From UBA4575 sp002386945 (GTDB lineage: Bacteria > Pseudomonadota > Gammaproteobacteria > UBA4575), in NCBI GenBank assembly GCA_943789445.1, contig CALSUC010000002.1, forward strand, positions 310,001 through 374,000: a DNA stretch of 64,000 bases, read 5' to 3'. Shown piece by piece: positions 15,290 to 25,700 of the stretch (its first letter is position 1; every line of letters starts with the position of its first letter). The notes beneath the pieces are model-generated. The model had not been told where the DNA came from. It ran no database searches and saw only the letters and a list, made by a program, of their open reading frames with translations. Both the position numbers and the translations under genes were made by a program.

Positions 15290-15982
15290 ATGGCTAAATC
15301 AGGAAAGAAAATTACGCAGGCGCGTGCCAATGTTGATGTCGACAAGGTATATGCTCCAATCGACGCAATGCAGTTGGTAAAAGATAATGCCGGTGCAAAA
15401 TTTGTAGAGTCTGTAGACGTTGCCGTTAATCTAGGTGTTGACCCTAAGAAGTCTGATCAAGTGGTCCGCGGTGCTAGTGTATTGCCAAACGGTACCGGCA
15501 AAGTGGTTCGTGTAGCAGTATTTGCACAAGGCGATCAAGCAAAAGCAGCAGAAGCAGCAGGTGCTGATATTGTTGGTTTTGAAGATTTAGCTGAAACCAT
15601 TAAGAAAGGCGAAATGGATTTTGATGTCGTTATTGCATCACCAGATGCGATGCGCATCGTCGGCCAACTAGGTCAAATTTTAGGCCCACGTGGTCTCATG
15701 CCTAATCCGAAAGTAGGCACAGTTACCCCTGATGTAGTGGGTGCTGTAAACAATGCTAAAGCAGGTCAAGTGCGTTACCGTGCGGATAAAACCGGTATTG
15801 TTCATTGCAGCATTGGCAAAGTAGATTTTGAACCTCAAAAACTGGTTGAAAATCTAGCCACATTAATTGCAGATTTAGTGAAAGCTAAGCCATCTGCAGC
15901 TAAAGGTATCTACCTGAAGAAGGTTGTTGTTTCTTCAACGATGGGTGTTGGTATTCAGCTCGACCAATCGGCGCTAGACTAA
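15290..15982 (+). CDS. rplA: 50S ribosomal protein L1
   Basis: L1 forms the mobile stalk at the tRNA exit site and in related bacteria represses the rplK-rplA mRNA. The 230-residue protein (E. coli 234) has the core GPRGLMPNPKVGTVT loop and the FRADK-like RYRADKTG segment. It is followed by a 265-base structured leader before rplJ. Confidence 0.98.
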   Translation: MAKSGKKITQARANVDVDKVYAPIDAMQLVKDNAGAKFVESVDVAVNLGVDPKKSDQVVRGASVLPNGTGKVVRVAVFAQGDQAKAAEAAGADIVGFEDLAETIKKGEMDFDVVIASPDAMRIVGQLGQILGPRGLMPNPKVGTVTPDVVGAVNNAKAGQVRYRADKTGIVHCSIGKVDFEPQKLVENLATLIADLVKAKPSAAKGIYLKKVVVSSTMGVGIQLDQSALD

Positions 15983-16037
15983 AAAATTAACGGCGCTCTG
16001 CGTCGGCTTTGGCTACTAGCTAAGTAGCTACTATAGA

Positions 16038-16235
16038 CTTTGGGCTGTTTCGGTTTACCGAACGGCCGTCAAAGATCGCTGGTACAAGTGAGAGCTTGTT
16101 TAAACTGTAGGCCAGCGTAGACGGTGGCTCCATATCAGGATAATCCTGAGTTGGAACACTGCAATACGGATCGGAATTTTCCGGTCTTTAGCAACCTTGA
16201 ACAGAAGGCCTAGCCTGATGTTTGAGTCAACTTAG
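16038..16235 (+). promoter_or_regulatory. L10-type ribosomal leader before rplJ
   Basis: The 265-base rplA-rplJ gap is densely structured. CTTTG (16038-16042) pairs with CAAAG (16070-16074) around an inner arm GGCTGTTTCGGT / ACCGAACGGCC. CGCTGG (16077-16082) pairs with CCAGCG (16112-16117) around ACAAG / CTTGT. Shorter hairpins are TCAGGA / TCCTGA (16135-16149) and GATCGGAA / TTCCGGTC (16169-16186). This is the position of the leader bound by the L10-L12 complex, which represses rplJ translation in enteric bacteria. The leader identity is inferred from position and structure. Confidence 0.6.
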
Positions 16236-16247
16236 GAGAACTAAACT

Positions 16248-16772
16248 GTGGCACTAAACCTGGAAGACAAAAAGAAGGTTGTCTCTGAGGTTGCTGCGGT
16301 TGCTGCTGAAGCTCACTCGGCGGTTGCCGCTGAGTATCGTGGACTTGAAGTTGATGCCTTAACTGAATTACGTAAGAAAGCCCGTGAAGGCGGTGTCTAT
16401 CTACGAGTGGTGAAAAACACACTCGCTCGACGTGCGGTTGAAGGTACTGAATTTGAGTGCATGAGTGACGGTTTCGTAGGCCCATTACTACTTGCCTTTT
16501 CGCAAGAAGATCCGGGTGCTGCGGCGCGTGTCATTAAAGACTTCGGTAAAGAACATGATCTGTTAAAGGTCACAATGCTCTCAATCGGTGGGGAATTATT
16601 ACAACCCACTGATCTTGAGCGTTTGGCCAGCCTACCGACTAAGGATGAGGCAATCAGCATGTTGATGTCAGTAATGAAGGCACCAGTCGAGAAATTTGTT
16701 CGAACACTGGCGGAACCACATGGAAAAATGGTTCGTACCGTTGCTGCTATTCGCGACCAAAAGCAAGCTTAA
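16248..16772 (+). CDS. rplJ: 50S ribosomal protein L10
   Basis: L10 anchors the L7/L12 dimers to the stalk base. The 174-residue protein (E. coli 165) starts at GTG with a good TAGGAG site; it begins ALNLEDKK, has the rRNA-binding RVVKNTLARRAVEG segment and a C-terminal helix that binds L12. With L12 it is expected to repress its own mRNA through the leader just upstream. Confidence 0.97.
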   Translation: MALNLEDKKKVVSEVAAVAAEAHSAVAAEYRGLEVDALTELRKKAREGGVYLRVVKNTLARRAVEGTEFECMSDGFVGPLLLAFSQEDPGAAARVIKDFGKEHDLLKVTMLSIGGELLQPTDLERLASLPTKDEAISMLMSVMKAPVEKFVRTLAEPHGKMVRTVAAIRDQKQA

Positions 16773-16814
16773 GAAGTTACACATACTAGTTAATTGATTT
16801 AGGAGTTTATGAAA

Positions 16815-17189
16815 ATGGCTGTATCTCAAGATGAAATTTTAGAAACGATTTCCAATATGTCAGTTATGGAGGTTGTTGACCTCATTTCTGCAATGGAAGA
16901 GAAGTTTGGTGTATCAGCAGCAGCGGCAGTAGCAGCAGCTCCAGCAGCGGCAGCAGCCGGTGAAGCAGCAGCAGAGCAAACTGAGTTTGATGTTGTTATG
17001 AGTAGCTTCGGCAGTAATAAGGTAGCAGTGATTAAAGTAGTCCGTGCTGCAACCGGTTTAGGCTTGAAAGAAGCGAAAGAAATGGTAGAAGGCGCACCAT
17101 CTACAATTAAAGAAGGCGCGACTAAGGATGATGCAGAAGACATGAAGAAGCAGCTTGAAGAAGCTGGTGCTTCAGTCGAACTGAAGTAA
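16815..17189 (+). CDS. rplL: 50S ribosomal protein L7/L12
   Basis: L7/L12 is the multi-copy stalk protein that recruits translation GTPases. The 124-residue protein has the N-terminal dimerisation domain, an Ala-rich hinge (about residues 35-55) and the C-terminal domain with KVAVIKVVRAATGLGLKEAK. Two ATGs occur, at 16809 and 16815. The second is preferred because the AGGAG at 16801-16805 lies 9 bases before it but only 3 before the first. Confidence 0.96.
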   Translation: MAVSQDEILETISNMSVMEVVDLISAMEEKFGVSAAAAVAAAPAAAAAGEAAAEQTEFDVVMSSFGSNKVAVIKVVRAATGLGLKEAKEMVEGAPSTIKEGATKDDAEDMKKQLEEAGASVELK

Positions 17190-17229
17190 TCGCACACCGT
17201 TTCACGTGCTAGAAAGATAGACGTGTGCA

Positions 17230-17261
17230 ACGCACGCACAGCCTGAAAGCTGCGCGTGCGT
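17230..17261 (+). terminator. rplL-rpoB attenuator hairpin
   Basis: A 13-base stem ACGCACGCACAGC / GCTGCGCGTGCGT with one mismatch and a CTGAAA loop, followed by a short T-rich stretch (CGTTTTCG). Its place between rplL and rpoB matches the partial terminator that lowers polymerase gene expression relative to ribosomal proteins in E. coli. Confidence 0.65.
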
Positions 17262-17317
17262 TCGCTCGTTTTCGTAATTTAGATATTTAGTTTTTGCCCG
17301 TACACGAGGGAGGCTCG

Positions 17318-20300
17318 ATGCAATATAGTTTCACCGAAAAGAAAAGAGTTCGTAAAGATTTCGGTAAGCGTCCACAGATTTTGGAAGTGCCGTACATGCT
17401 GCAATTGCAGATTGCGTCATACCGCCAATTCTTGCAGCTGGATACTAGTATCGAAGAACGTGCAGAAGTTGGGCTTCATAGTGCCTTCAGATCCGTATTT
17501 CCGATTGACAGTTATTCAGGCAACGTTGTTCTTGAATACGTTAGCTATCGTCTCGGAACTCCGAAGTTTGACGTTAAAGAATGTCAACTGCGTGGCTTAA
17601 ACTACTCCGCGCCATTGCGCGTGACTGTACGCTTGGTGATCTACGATAAAGAAGCGCCAGCAAGTCAGAAAAAAGTTAAAGACATTAAAGAGCAAGAAGT
17701 CTACATGGGCGAATTGCCGCTGATGACGGACACCGGTACCTTTATTATTAACGGTACTGACCGTGTCATTGTCTCGCAATTACATCGTTCGCCAGGTGTA
17801 TTCTTTGACCATGACAAGGGTAAGACCCACTCGTCAGGCAAATTACTCTATTCAGCTCGCATTATCCCTTATCGTGGATCATGGCTGGATATGGAGTTTG
17901 ATCCAAAAGATTGTTTATTTGTTCGTATTGACCGTCGCCGTAAACTACCTGCGACTGTGTTGCTACGTGCTTTGGGCTATGAGACACCGGAAATTCTTTC
18001 GATGTTCTTTGATACCCACAAAATTAAGATTAGTAAGAAAGGTTTTGAGCTAGCGCTTATTCCTGAGCGACTACGTGGTGAAGTAGCTACTTTTGACGTT
18101 GAGGTGGCTGGTAAGGTTCTAGTTGAAGCTGGTCGACGTATCACTATGCGTCACGTACGTAGCCTGACTGAAGCTAAGATTAAGACTTTAATCATTCCAG
18201 CTGATTTTCTTCTCGGTAAAGTGATCGCACAAGATATTGTTGACCAAGAAACAGGTGAGCTGATCTTTGCTGCGAACGAAGAGCTAGTAGAAGAGAATGT
18301 TGCTAAGTTGACCGAGAGTGGGATCAAAGAATTCGAAGTGTTATACACGAATGAAATTGATCGCGGTCCTTACATTTCTAAGACCCTTGCTATTGATTCC
18401 ACTGCTACAGAATTAGAAGCACAGGTGGAAATCTATCGCATGATGCGTCCAGGTGAGCCACCAACTAAAGATTCGGCACAATCACTCTTCAATAATATGT
18501 TTTTCTCTGACGATCGATATGACTTGTCGCCAGTAGGACGTATGAAGTTTAACCGTCGCTTAGGTCGTGAAGAGACTACAGGCACCGGTACATTAAGCAA
18601 GGATGACATCCTTGATGTGATGAAGGTGCTCATTAATATCCGTAATGGCGATGGCATGGTCGATGATATTGACCACCTAGGTAACCGTCGTATTCGTTGC
18701 GTTGGTGAGATGGCTGAAAATGTCTTCCGTGTCGGTTTAGTACGTGTAGAGCGTGCGGTAAAAGAACGTCTAACATTGGCAGAATCTGAAGGCTTAATGC
18801 CGCAGGAAATGATCAATGCTAAGCCGGTAGCTGCTGCAATCAAAGAATTCTTTGGTTCTAGTCAGTTGTCGCAGTTTATGGATCAAAACAATCCACTATC
18901 AGAAGTAACTCATAAGCGTCGTATCTCTGCTTTAGGCCCAGGTGGTCTAACCCGTGAGCGTGCAGGCTTTGAAGTGCGTGATGTGCATCCGACACACTAC
19001 GGTCGTGTTTGCCCAATTGAGACTCCTGAAGGCCCGAATATTGGTCTGATTAACTCACTCGCGATCTACGCGCAAACCAACGAATACGGTTTCTTAGAAA
19101 CCCCTTATCGTAAGGTTAACAAGGGTAAAGTAACCGATCAGATCGATTACCTATCGGCTATCGAAGAAAGCCAGTTCGTGATTGCTCAGGCGAATGCCAG
19201 CTTGAATGAAAAAGGTGCATTAGTTGATGAATTGGTTTCTTGTCGTCACCTCAATGAATTCTCTTTATCTACTCCAGATAAAGTGGAGTACATGGACGTA
19301 TCACCGAAACAGATTGTTTCAGTAGCAGCAGCCTTGATTCCATTCTTGGAGCATGATGACGCGAACCGTGCATTGATGGGTTCTAACATGCAACGTCAAG
19401 CTGTACCGACCTTGCGTGCAGAAAAGCCATTAGTTGGAACAGGTATTGAACGTGCCCTTGCGATTGACTCTGGTGCTTCAGTTATTGCCAAACGTGGCGG
19501 TGTTGTTGACAGCGTCGATGCAGGCCGTGTTGTGGTTCGTGTGAGTGATGAAGAAACTCAAAGTGGCGAGTCAGGTGTTGATATTTATTCTCTGACTAAG
19601 TACACCCGTTCCAATCAAAATACCTGTATTAATCAATGTCCACTGGTTCGACCAGGTGACAAGATTAGTAAGAATGATGTTTTAGCCGATGGTCCATCCA
19701 CTGATATGGGTGAGTTGGCCTTAGGTCAAAACATGCTGATCGCATTTATGCCATGGAATGGGTACAACTTTGAGGATTCGATTCTCTTATCAGAGCGTGT
19801 AGTTGAAGAAGATCGTTTCACTACCATTCATATTGAAGAAATGAGCAGTGTTGCACGTGATACCAAATTAGGTGCAGAAGAGATTACAGCAGATATTCCA
19901 AATGTCAGCGAAAGTTTGCTGGCTAAGCTAGATGACTCTGGCATTGTTTATGTAGGCGCAGAAGTGAAGCCTGGTGATATCTTGGTCGGCAAAGTAACGC
20001 CTAAGGGTGAGACCCAGTTAACACCGGAAGAAAAGCTTCTGAGAGCAATTTTTGGTGAAAAAGCATCTGACGTAAAAGACACTTCTCTACGTGTACCTTC
20101 AGGTATGGAAGGCACCGTAATTGATGTTCGCGTATTCACTCGTGATGGTGTTGAGAAAGATCGTCGTGCACTACAGATCGAAGAAGCAGAGATTGAGCAG
20201 GTTAAGAAAGATCTGCGTGATCAAATCCGCATCTATGAAGAAGACGTGTACAGTCGTGTGCAACGTCTGATTACCAACAAAGTGTCTGAGGGTGGTCCTG

Positions 20301-21400
20301 AAGGGCTGGCTGCAGGTAGTAAAGTGACTGCGCAATACTTACAAGAGTTAGCACGTCAACGTTGGTTTGAAATACGTATGCGTGATGAGACTGTTAACGA
20401 AAAGCTTGAGCAGTTAGCTAAAAGTCTAAATACACAACGTGAACTGTGTGATAACCGCCTTATCGAGCAGAGAGAAAAGATTACTGCAGGCGATGATCTC
20501 GCTCCAGGCGTATTGAAGATGGTTAAGGTTTACCTTGCCGTCAAACGTCATATGCAGCCAGGTGACAAGATGGCCGGTCGTCACGGTAATAAAGGTGTGG
20601 TCTCTATGATCGTGCCAGTAGAAGACATGCCACATTCGGAAGACGGTACACCAGTCGATATCGTTTTGAACCCGCTGGGTGTTCCATCACGTATGAACGT
20701 CGGTCAGGTATTAGAAGTCCACTTAGGTTGGGCGGCTAAAGGTCTTGGCTTGAAGATTAAGGGCATGATGGAAAACGACGGTACGGTTACTGAATTGCGT
20801 GACTTCTTGGATCAGATTTATAACCAAGATGAAGGTACTTCAGTCGATCTGTCTCAGTTTAGCGATGATGAAATTATTGATCTCTCTACTAATCTACAAG
20901 GTGGTGTGCCAATGGCAACACCAGTCTTTGATGGTGCTGATGAGAGTGAAATTAAACGCATGCTAGCGTTGGCTGATTTACCTGAAAGTGGTCAAACACA
21001 GTTGATTGATGGTCGTACAGGCCAGGACTTTGAGCGGCATGTAACGGTTGGTTATATGCATATGCTGAAGTTGAATCACTTGGTTGATGACAAGATGCAT
21101 GCACGTTCAACTGGACCATATAGTCTAGTAACGCAGCAGCCATTAGGTGGTAAAGCACAATTCGGTGGCCAGCGTTTCGGTGAGATGGAGGTCTGGGCAC
21201 TAGAGGCTTACGGTGCGACTTACACCTTGCAAGAGATGCTGACAGTGAAGTCAGATGACGTTGCTGGTCGAAACAAGATGTATAAGAACATCGTTGATAA
21301 TGACCACCAGATGGAAGCAGGCATGCCAGAGTCGTTTAACGTATTGATGAAGGAGATTCGTTCTCTAGGTATCAATATTGAATTAGAGCAGAACGACTAA
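17318..21400 (+). CDS. rpoB: RNA polymerase beta subunit
   Basis: The beta subunit forms one jaw of the polymerase and part of the active centre. The start is ATG at 17318, with GGGAGG five bases before it and the family N-terminus MQYSFTEKKRVRKDFGKRP; a longer frame upstream lacks support. At 1360 residues it is close to the E. coli 1342. The rifampicin region reads SQLSQFMDQNNPLSEVTHKRR, the wild-type sensitive form. The switch region ETPEGPNIGLI and the C-terminal GGKAQFGGQRFGEMEVWALEA are intact. Confidence 0.99.
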   Translation: MQYSFTEKKRVRKDFGKRPQILEVPYMLQLQIASYRQFLQLDTSIEERAEVGLHSAFRSVFPIDSYSGNVVLEYVSYRLGTPKFDVKECQLRGLNYSAPLRVTVRLVIYDKEAPASQKKVKDIKEQEVYMGELPLMTDTGTFIINGTDRVIVSQLHRSPGVFFDHDKGKTHSSGKLLYSARIIPYRGSWLDMEFDPKDCLFVRIDRRRKLPATVLLRALGYETPEILSMFFDTHKIKISKKGFELALIPERLRGEVATFDVEVAGKVLVEAGRRITMRHVRSLTEAKIKTLIIPADFLLGKVIAQDIVDQETGELIFAANEELVEENVAKLTESGIKEFEVLYTNEIDRGPYISKTLAIDSTATELEAQVEIYRMMRPGEPPTKDSAQSLFNNMFFSDDRYDLSPVGRMKFNRRLGREETTGTGTLSKDDILDVMKVLINIRNGDGMVDDIDHLGNRRIRCVGEMAENVFRVGLVRVERAVKERLTLAESEGLMPQEMINAKPVAAAIKEFFGSSQLSQFMDQNNPLSEVTHKRRISALGPGGLTRERAGFEVRDVHPTHYGRVCPIETPEGPNIGLINSLAIYAQTNEYGFLETPYRKVNKGKVTDQIDYLSAIEESQFVIAQANASLNEKGALVDELVSCRHLNEFSLSTPDKVEYMDVSPKQIVSVAAALIPFLEHDDANRALMGSNMQRQAVPTLRAEKPLVGTGIERALAIDSGASVIAKRGGVVDSVDAGRVVVRVSDEETQSGESGVDIYSLTKYTRSNQNTCINQCPLVRPGDKISKNDVLADGPSTDMGELALGQNMLIAFMPWNGYNFEDSILLSERVVEEDRFTTIHIEEMSSVARDTKLGAEEITADIPNVSESLLAKLDDSGIVYVGAEVKPGDILVGKVTPKGETQLTPEEKLLRAIFGEKASDVKDTSLRVPSGMEGTVIDVRVFTRDGVEKDRRALQIEEAEIEQVKKDLRDQIRIYEEDVYSRVQRLITNKVSEGGPEGLAAGSKVTAQYLQELARQRWFEIRMRDETVNEKLEQLAKSLNTQRELCDNRLIEQREKITAGDDLAPGVLKMVKVYLAVKRHMQPGDKMAGRHGNKGVVSMIVPVEDMPHSEDGTPVDIVLNPLGVPSRMNVGQVLEVHLGWAAKGLGLKIKGMMENDGTVTELRDFLDQIYNQDEGTSVDLSQFSDDEIIDLSTNLQGGVPMATPVFDGADESEIKRMLALADLPESGQTQLIDGRTGQDFERHVTVGYMHMLKLNHLVDDKMHARSTGPYSLVTQQPLGGKAQFGGQRFGEMEVWALEAYGATYTLQEMLTVKSDDVAGRNKMYKNIVDNDHQMEAGMPESFNVLMKEIRSLGINIELEQND

Positions 21401-21419
21401 GGGCTCGTTTTATGAGCCC
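21401..21419 (+). other. Small hairpin in the rpoB-rpoC gap
   Basis: GGGCTC (21401-21406) pairs with GAGCCC (21414-21419) directly after the rpoB stop, without a T-run. Probably an mRNA stability or processing element within the operon. Confidence 0.4.
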
Positions 21420-21466
21420 CTGCATAATACATTTGAAATTTTTGCGTACACTCGTTAGGAGACGCG

Positions 21467-24400
21467 ATGAAAGATCTACTTAATCTACTCAAGCAACAAG
21501 GACAGGTTGAAGATTTCGACGCCATTAAAGTTGGCCTCGCTTCACCAGATATGATTCGTTCTTGGTCGTTCGGCGAAGTTAAGAAGCCAGAGACGATTAA
21601 CTACCGAACGTTTAAGCCTGAGCGTGACGGCCTCTTTTGTGCCAAGATTTTTGGTCCGATTAAGGATTACGAATGCCTCTGTGGTAAATACAAGCGTTTA
21701 AAGCACCGTGGTGTGGTATGTGAGAAGTGTGGTGTTGAAGTCACACAGACTAAAGTACGTCGTGAGCGTATGGGTCATATTGAACTGGCTTGCCCAGTTG
21801 CACATATCTGGTTCTTGAAATCACTGCCATCACGTATCGGTCTATTGCTTGATATGACCCTGCGTGAAATTGAGCGCATTCTTTATTTCGAAGCCTTTGT
21901 TGTAACCGACCCAGGTATGACTGAGTTAGAGACTAAGCAACTGTTGTCAGAAGAAGCTTATCTCGAGAAAGTCGAAGAGCATGGTGATGAATTCCGTGCC
22001 GGCATGGGTGCTGAAGCTATTTACGAATTGATGATGCAAGTCGACATGAAGTCACAGGCTGTTCAGTTACGTGAAGACATCGTTACGACTCGTTCAGAAG
22101 CTAAATTGAAGCGTTACTCTAAACGTTTAAAGCTTGTTGAAAACTTAGTCGAATCAGGTAATAAGCCAGAGTGGATGATCCTTACGGTTCTACCGATTTT
22201 GCCGCCTGATCTACGCCCATTAGTACCGCTAGATGGTGGTCGTTTTGCGACTTCAGATCTGAACGATTTATATCGTCGTGTGATCAACCGAAACAATCGT
22301 TTAAAACGCCTGCTCGAACTTAATGCGCCTGACATCATCGTGCGTAATGAGAAGCGTATGCTGCAAGAGTCTGTTGACGCCTTGTTGGATAACGGTCGTC
22401 GTGGTCGTGCTATCACCGGTACCAATAAGCGTCCGTTGAAGTCATTAGCAGACATGATTAAAGGTAAGCAAGGTCGCTTCCGTCAGAACTTGCTCGGTAA
22501 GCGTGTTGATTACTCTGGTCGTTCAGTCATCGTTTGTGGTCCGACACTGCGCCTACATCAGTGTGGTTTGCCGAAGAAGATGGCGCTTGAATTATTCAAG
22601 CCTTTCGTATTTAGCAAACTCATGTTGCGTGGTATTGCACCAACTATTAAGGCCTGTAAAAAGATTGTTGAACGTGAAGGTGCAGAAGTTTGGGATATCC
22701 TAGACGGCGTTATTCGCGAACATCCAGTGATGTTGAACCGTGCACCAACATTGCACCGTTTGGGCATCCAAGCATTCGAACCGATCTTGATTGAAGGTAA
22801 GGCAATTCAGTTACACCCACTCGTTTGTTCAGCCTTCAATGCTGACTTTGATGGTGATCAGATGGCGGTACACGTACCGTTGTCTATTGAGGCACAGTTA
22901 GAAAGTCGTGCCTTAATGATGTCGACCAATAATATTCTATCGCCAGCAAACGGCGAGCCGATTATTGTGCCATCACAAGATATCGTTCTAGGTCTTTACT
23001 ACATGACACGTGAGCGCATCAACTCTAAAGGTGAAGGCATGATCTTCGCTGATGTTGATGAAGTGCGCTGTGCCTATGAGACAGAGATTGCTAGTCTCCA
23101 CGCTAAAGTTAAAGTACGTATTACGCATAAGGTGAAAAACGAAGTTGGCGAACTGGAAGAGGAGACAATACTTGTCGACTCAACAGTAGGTCGTGCCTTA
23201 ATGGCACAGATTTTACCAGCTGGTCTCGATTTCAGTCACGTAAACCAAGATCTTAACAAGCGTGCAATTTCTAAATTGATCAATGCTTGTTATCGACAGG
23301 TAGGTCTTAAAGAAACGGTCATCTTTGCTGATCAGTTGATGTATACCGGTTTTAAGTTTGCGACTCGTTCAGGCGTTTCATTCTGTTCAGATGACATGGT
23401 TATTCCAGCAGATAAAAAAGACATCTTGAATTCAGCCGAACAAGAAGTGAAAGAAATTGAACAGCAATACTCATCAGGCTTAGTAACGAAGGGTGAGCGT
23501 TATAATAAAGTGGTTGATATTTGGTCACACACTAATGACAAAGTAGCTCGCTCCATGATGGAGAAGCTGGGTAAAGAGCAGATTAAAGATGCTGAAGGTA
23601 ATGTTCATACACAACCTTCCTTTAACTCTATTTACATGATGGCTGATTCCGGTGCTCGAGGTTCTGCTGCGCAGATTCGTCAGCTTGCTGGTATGCGTGG
23701 TTTGATGGCAAAACCGGATGGTTCAATTATTGAAACTCCGATCACAGCTAACTTCCGTGAAGGTTTGAACGTATTACAGTATTTCATCTCAACCCACGGT
23801 GCACGTAAAGGTCTGGCCGATACGGCGTTGAAGACAGCAAACTCAGGTTACTTAACACGACGATTAGTCGATGTTGCGCAGGACTTGGTGATTACCGAGC
23901 ATAACTGTGGAACCGATAAAGGCATCGTCATGAACCCGATTATTGAGGGCGGTGATGTAGTCTCGCCTCTCAGTGAGCGTGTGTTGGGCCGTGTGGTCGC
24001 GAAAGATGTTATGGATGCAGACGGCAAGGAAGTACTTATCCCTACTGAGACGCTGTTGGATGAGGCCTGGGTCGCAAAACTAGAAGAGTTAGGCGTCGAT
24101 GAGATTTTTGTACGTACGCCAATTACTTGTGAGACACGTCATGGTGTTTGTTCGATGTGTTACGGACGAGACCTTGCGCGTGGTCACCTGATCAATGGCG
24201 GTGAAGCTGTTGGTGTGATGGCGGCACAGTCTATTGGTGAGCCGGGCACACAGCTAACAATGCGTACCTTCCATATTGGTGGTGCTGCGAGTCGTGCTGC
24301 TTCAACGAATAGCATCACGCCGAAAGGTTCTGGCAAGATCCGCTTACATAACATCAAGTTGGTTAAACATATTGATGGTCATAATGTAGCTGTATCGCGC

Positions 24401-25681
24401 TCTGGTGAATTAGGCTTGGTTGATGAAGTCGGTCGTGAGCGTGAACGTTATAAGGTGCCTTATGGTGCTTCTATCAGCGTAAACGAAGGCGATTCAGTTC
24501 AGTCTGGGCAAGTGGTAGCGAACTGGGATCCACACACACATCCGATTATTTCGGAAGTGGCGGGTCAGGTGAAACTTTCAGACTTCGTTGATGGTGTGAC
24601 TGTAAATAAGCATACCGATGAAGTCACTGGCCTAAGCTCAACAGTTATTTCTGATCCGAAGAGTCGTCCATCAGCAGGTAAAGATCTGCGTCCTATGGTG
24701 CGTCTCGAAGATGATAAAGGGAATGAGCTATTCTTAGCAGACACCGAGATTCCAGCACAGTATGTACTGCCAGCTGGTGCTATTGTGAGTCTGAATGATG
24801 GTGCGCAGGTAGGTGTAGGTGATGTTATTGCCCGCATACCACAGGAATCATCAAAAACACGTGATATTACCGGTGGTCTACCTCGCGTTGCTGACTTGTT
24901 TGAAGGTCGCAAACCAAAAGAGCCTGCAGTATTGGCACAAGCCACAGGTACTGTCAGCTTTGGTAAAGAAACCAAGGGTAAGCAGCGTCTAGTTATCAAG
25001 TGTGAAAATAACGAAGAAATCGAAGAGTTAATTCCAAAGTGGCGCCATGTGACTGTGTTTGAAGGTGAGCATGTCGAACGTGGTGAAATGGTTGTTGATG
25101 GCGAACCAAGTCCACATGACATTCTGCGTTTGCTGGGTGTTAAGGATTTAGCCGAGTACTTAGTTAAAGAAGTTCAAGACGTCTATCGTTTACAAGGCGT
25201 GAAAATCAACGATAAGCACATTGAGGTGATTATTCGCCAGATGTTGCGCAAAGTTGAAGTGGTTGATCCGGGTGATACCAATCTACTACGCGGTGAGCAG
25301 GTTGAACGTTCACACATTTATGCATTAAATGATGAAATGGAAAGCAAGAATCTACGCCAAGCCGAGTATGCACCTGTGTTATTAGGTATTACGAAGGCAT
25401 CATTGGTAACAGAATCCTTTATTTCTGCGGCATCATTCCAAGAAACTACACGTGTTCTTACCGAGGCAGCAGTACGTGGCTCGAAAGATAACCTACGTGG
25501 ATTGAAGGAAAACGTGATTGTAGGTCGCTTGATTCCAGCGGGTACTGGCTTGGCCTATCATGAGCAACGACGTAAAGCCCGCGAGGCTTTACAACTTAAT
25601 CTGACTGTTGAGCCGATAATGGCTGAGCCGGAAGTAACTGAAACGGAAGAGAGTCCTACAGATGATGTAGCGACAGATTAG
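21467..25681 (+). CDS. rpoC: RNA polymerase beta' subunit
   Basis: The beta' subunit carries the catalytic magnesium. The 1404-residue protein (E. coli 1407) has the N-terminal zinc site CLCGKYKRLKHRGVVCEKCG, the active-site loop NADFDGDQM, the bridge-helix region, and the second zinc site around CETRHGVCSMCYGRDL. The acidic C-terminal tail is variable in the family. It is cotranscribed with rpoB, 66 bases upstream. Confidence 0.99.
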   Translation: MKDLLNLLKQQGQVEDFDAIKVGLASPDMIRSWSFGEVKKPETINYRTFKPERDGLFCAKIFGPIKDYECLCGKYKRLKHRGVVCEKCGVEVTQTKVRRERMGHIELACPVAHIWFLKSLPSRIGLLLDMTLREIERILYFEAFVVTDPGMTELETKQLLSEEAYLEKVEEHGDEFRAGMGAEAIYELMMQVDMKSQAVQLREDIVTTRSEAKLKRYSKRLKLVENLVESGNKPEWMILTVLPILPPDLRPLVPLDGGRFATSDLNDLYRRVINRNNRLKRLLELNAPDIIVRNEKRMLQESVDALLDNGRRGRAITGTNKRPLKSLADMIKGKQGRFRQNLLGKRVDYSGRSVIVCGPTLRLHQCGLPKKMALELFKPFVFSKLMLRGIAPTIKACKKIVEREGAEVWDILDGVIREHPVMLNRAPTLHRLGIQAFEPILIEGKAIQLHPLVCSAFNADFDGDQMAVHVPLSIEAQLESRALMMSTNNILSPANGEPIIVPSQDIVLGLYYMTRERINSKGEGMIFADVDEVRCAYETEIASLHAKVKVRITHKVKNEVGELEEETILVDSTVGRALMAQILPAGLDFSHVNQDLNKRAISKLINACYRQVGLKETVIFADQLMYTGFKFATRSGVSFCSDDMVIPADKKDILNSAEQEVKEIEQQYSSGLVTKGERYNKVVDIWSHTNDKVARSMMEKLGKEQIKDAEGNVHTQPSFNSIYMMADSGARGSAAQIRQLAGMRGLMAKPDGSIIETPITANFREGLNVLQYFISTHGARKGLADTALKTANSGYLTRRLVDVAQDLVITEHNCGTDKGIVMNPIIEGGDVVSPLSERVLGRVVAKDVMDADGKEVLIPTETLLDEAWVAKLEELGVDEIFVRTPITCETRHGVCSMCYGRDLARGHLINGGEAVGVMAAQSIGEPGTQLTMRTFHIGGAASRAASTNSITPKGSGKIRLHNIKLVKHIDGHNVAVSRSGELGLVDEVGRERERYKVPYGASISVNEGDSVQSGQVVANWDPHTHPIISEVAGQVKLSDFVDGVTVNKHTDEVTGLSSTVISDPKSRPSAGKDLRPMVRLEDDKGNELFLADTEIPAQYVLPAGAIVSLNDGAQVGVGDVIARIPQESSKTRDITGGLPRVADLFEGRKPKEPAVLAQATGTVSFGKETKGKQRLVIKCENNEEIEELIPKWRHVTVFEGEHVERGEMVVDGEPSPHDILRLLGVKDLAEYLVKEVQDVYRLQGVKINDKHIEVIIRQMLRKVEVVDPGDTNLLRGEQVERSHIYALNDEMESKNLRQAEYAPVLLGITKASLVTESFISAASFQETTRVLTEAAVRGSKDNLRGLKENVIVGRLIPAGTGLAYHEQRRKAREALQLNLTVEPIMAEPEVTETEESPTDDVATD

Positions 25682-25700
25682 GAGTTAAGCGCGTAAATCC

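Noticed and set aside
17294..17317. An upstream GTG-like extension of rpoB adding MPVHEGGS
   Set aside because: The added residues are not in the family, and GGGAGG is spaced correctly for the ATG at 17318.
18841..18960. Rifampicin-resistance change in rpoB, and streptomycin-resistance change in rpsL (25917-26100)
   Set aside because: Both key regions read as the wild-type, drug-sensitive forms.
24565..25122. Minus-strand 185-residue open frame inside rpoC
   Set aside because: Shadow of a strongly coding gene with Ser/Thr-rich low-complexity translation; no start signal and no recognisable domain.
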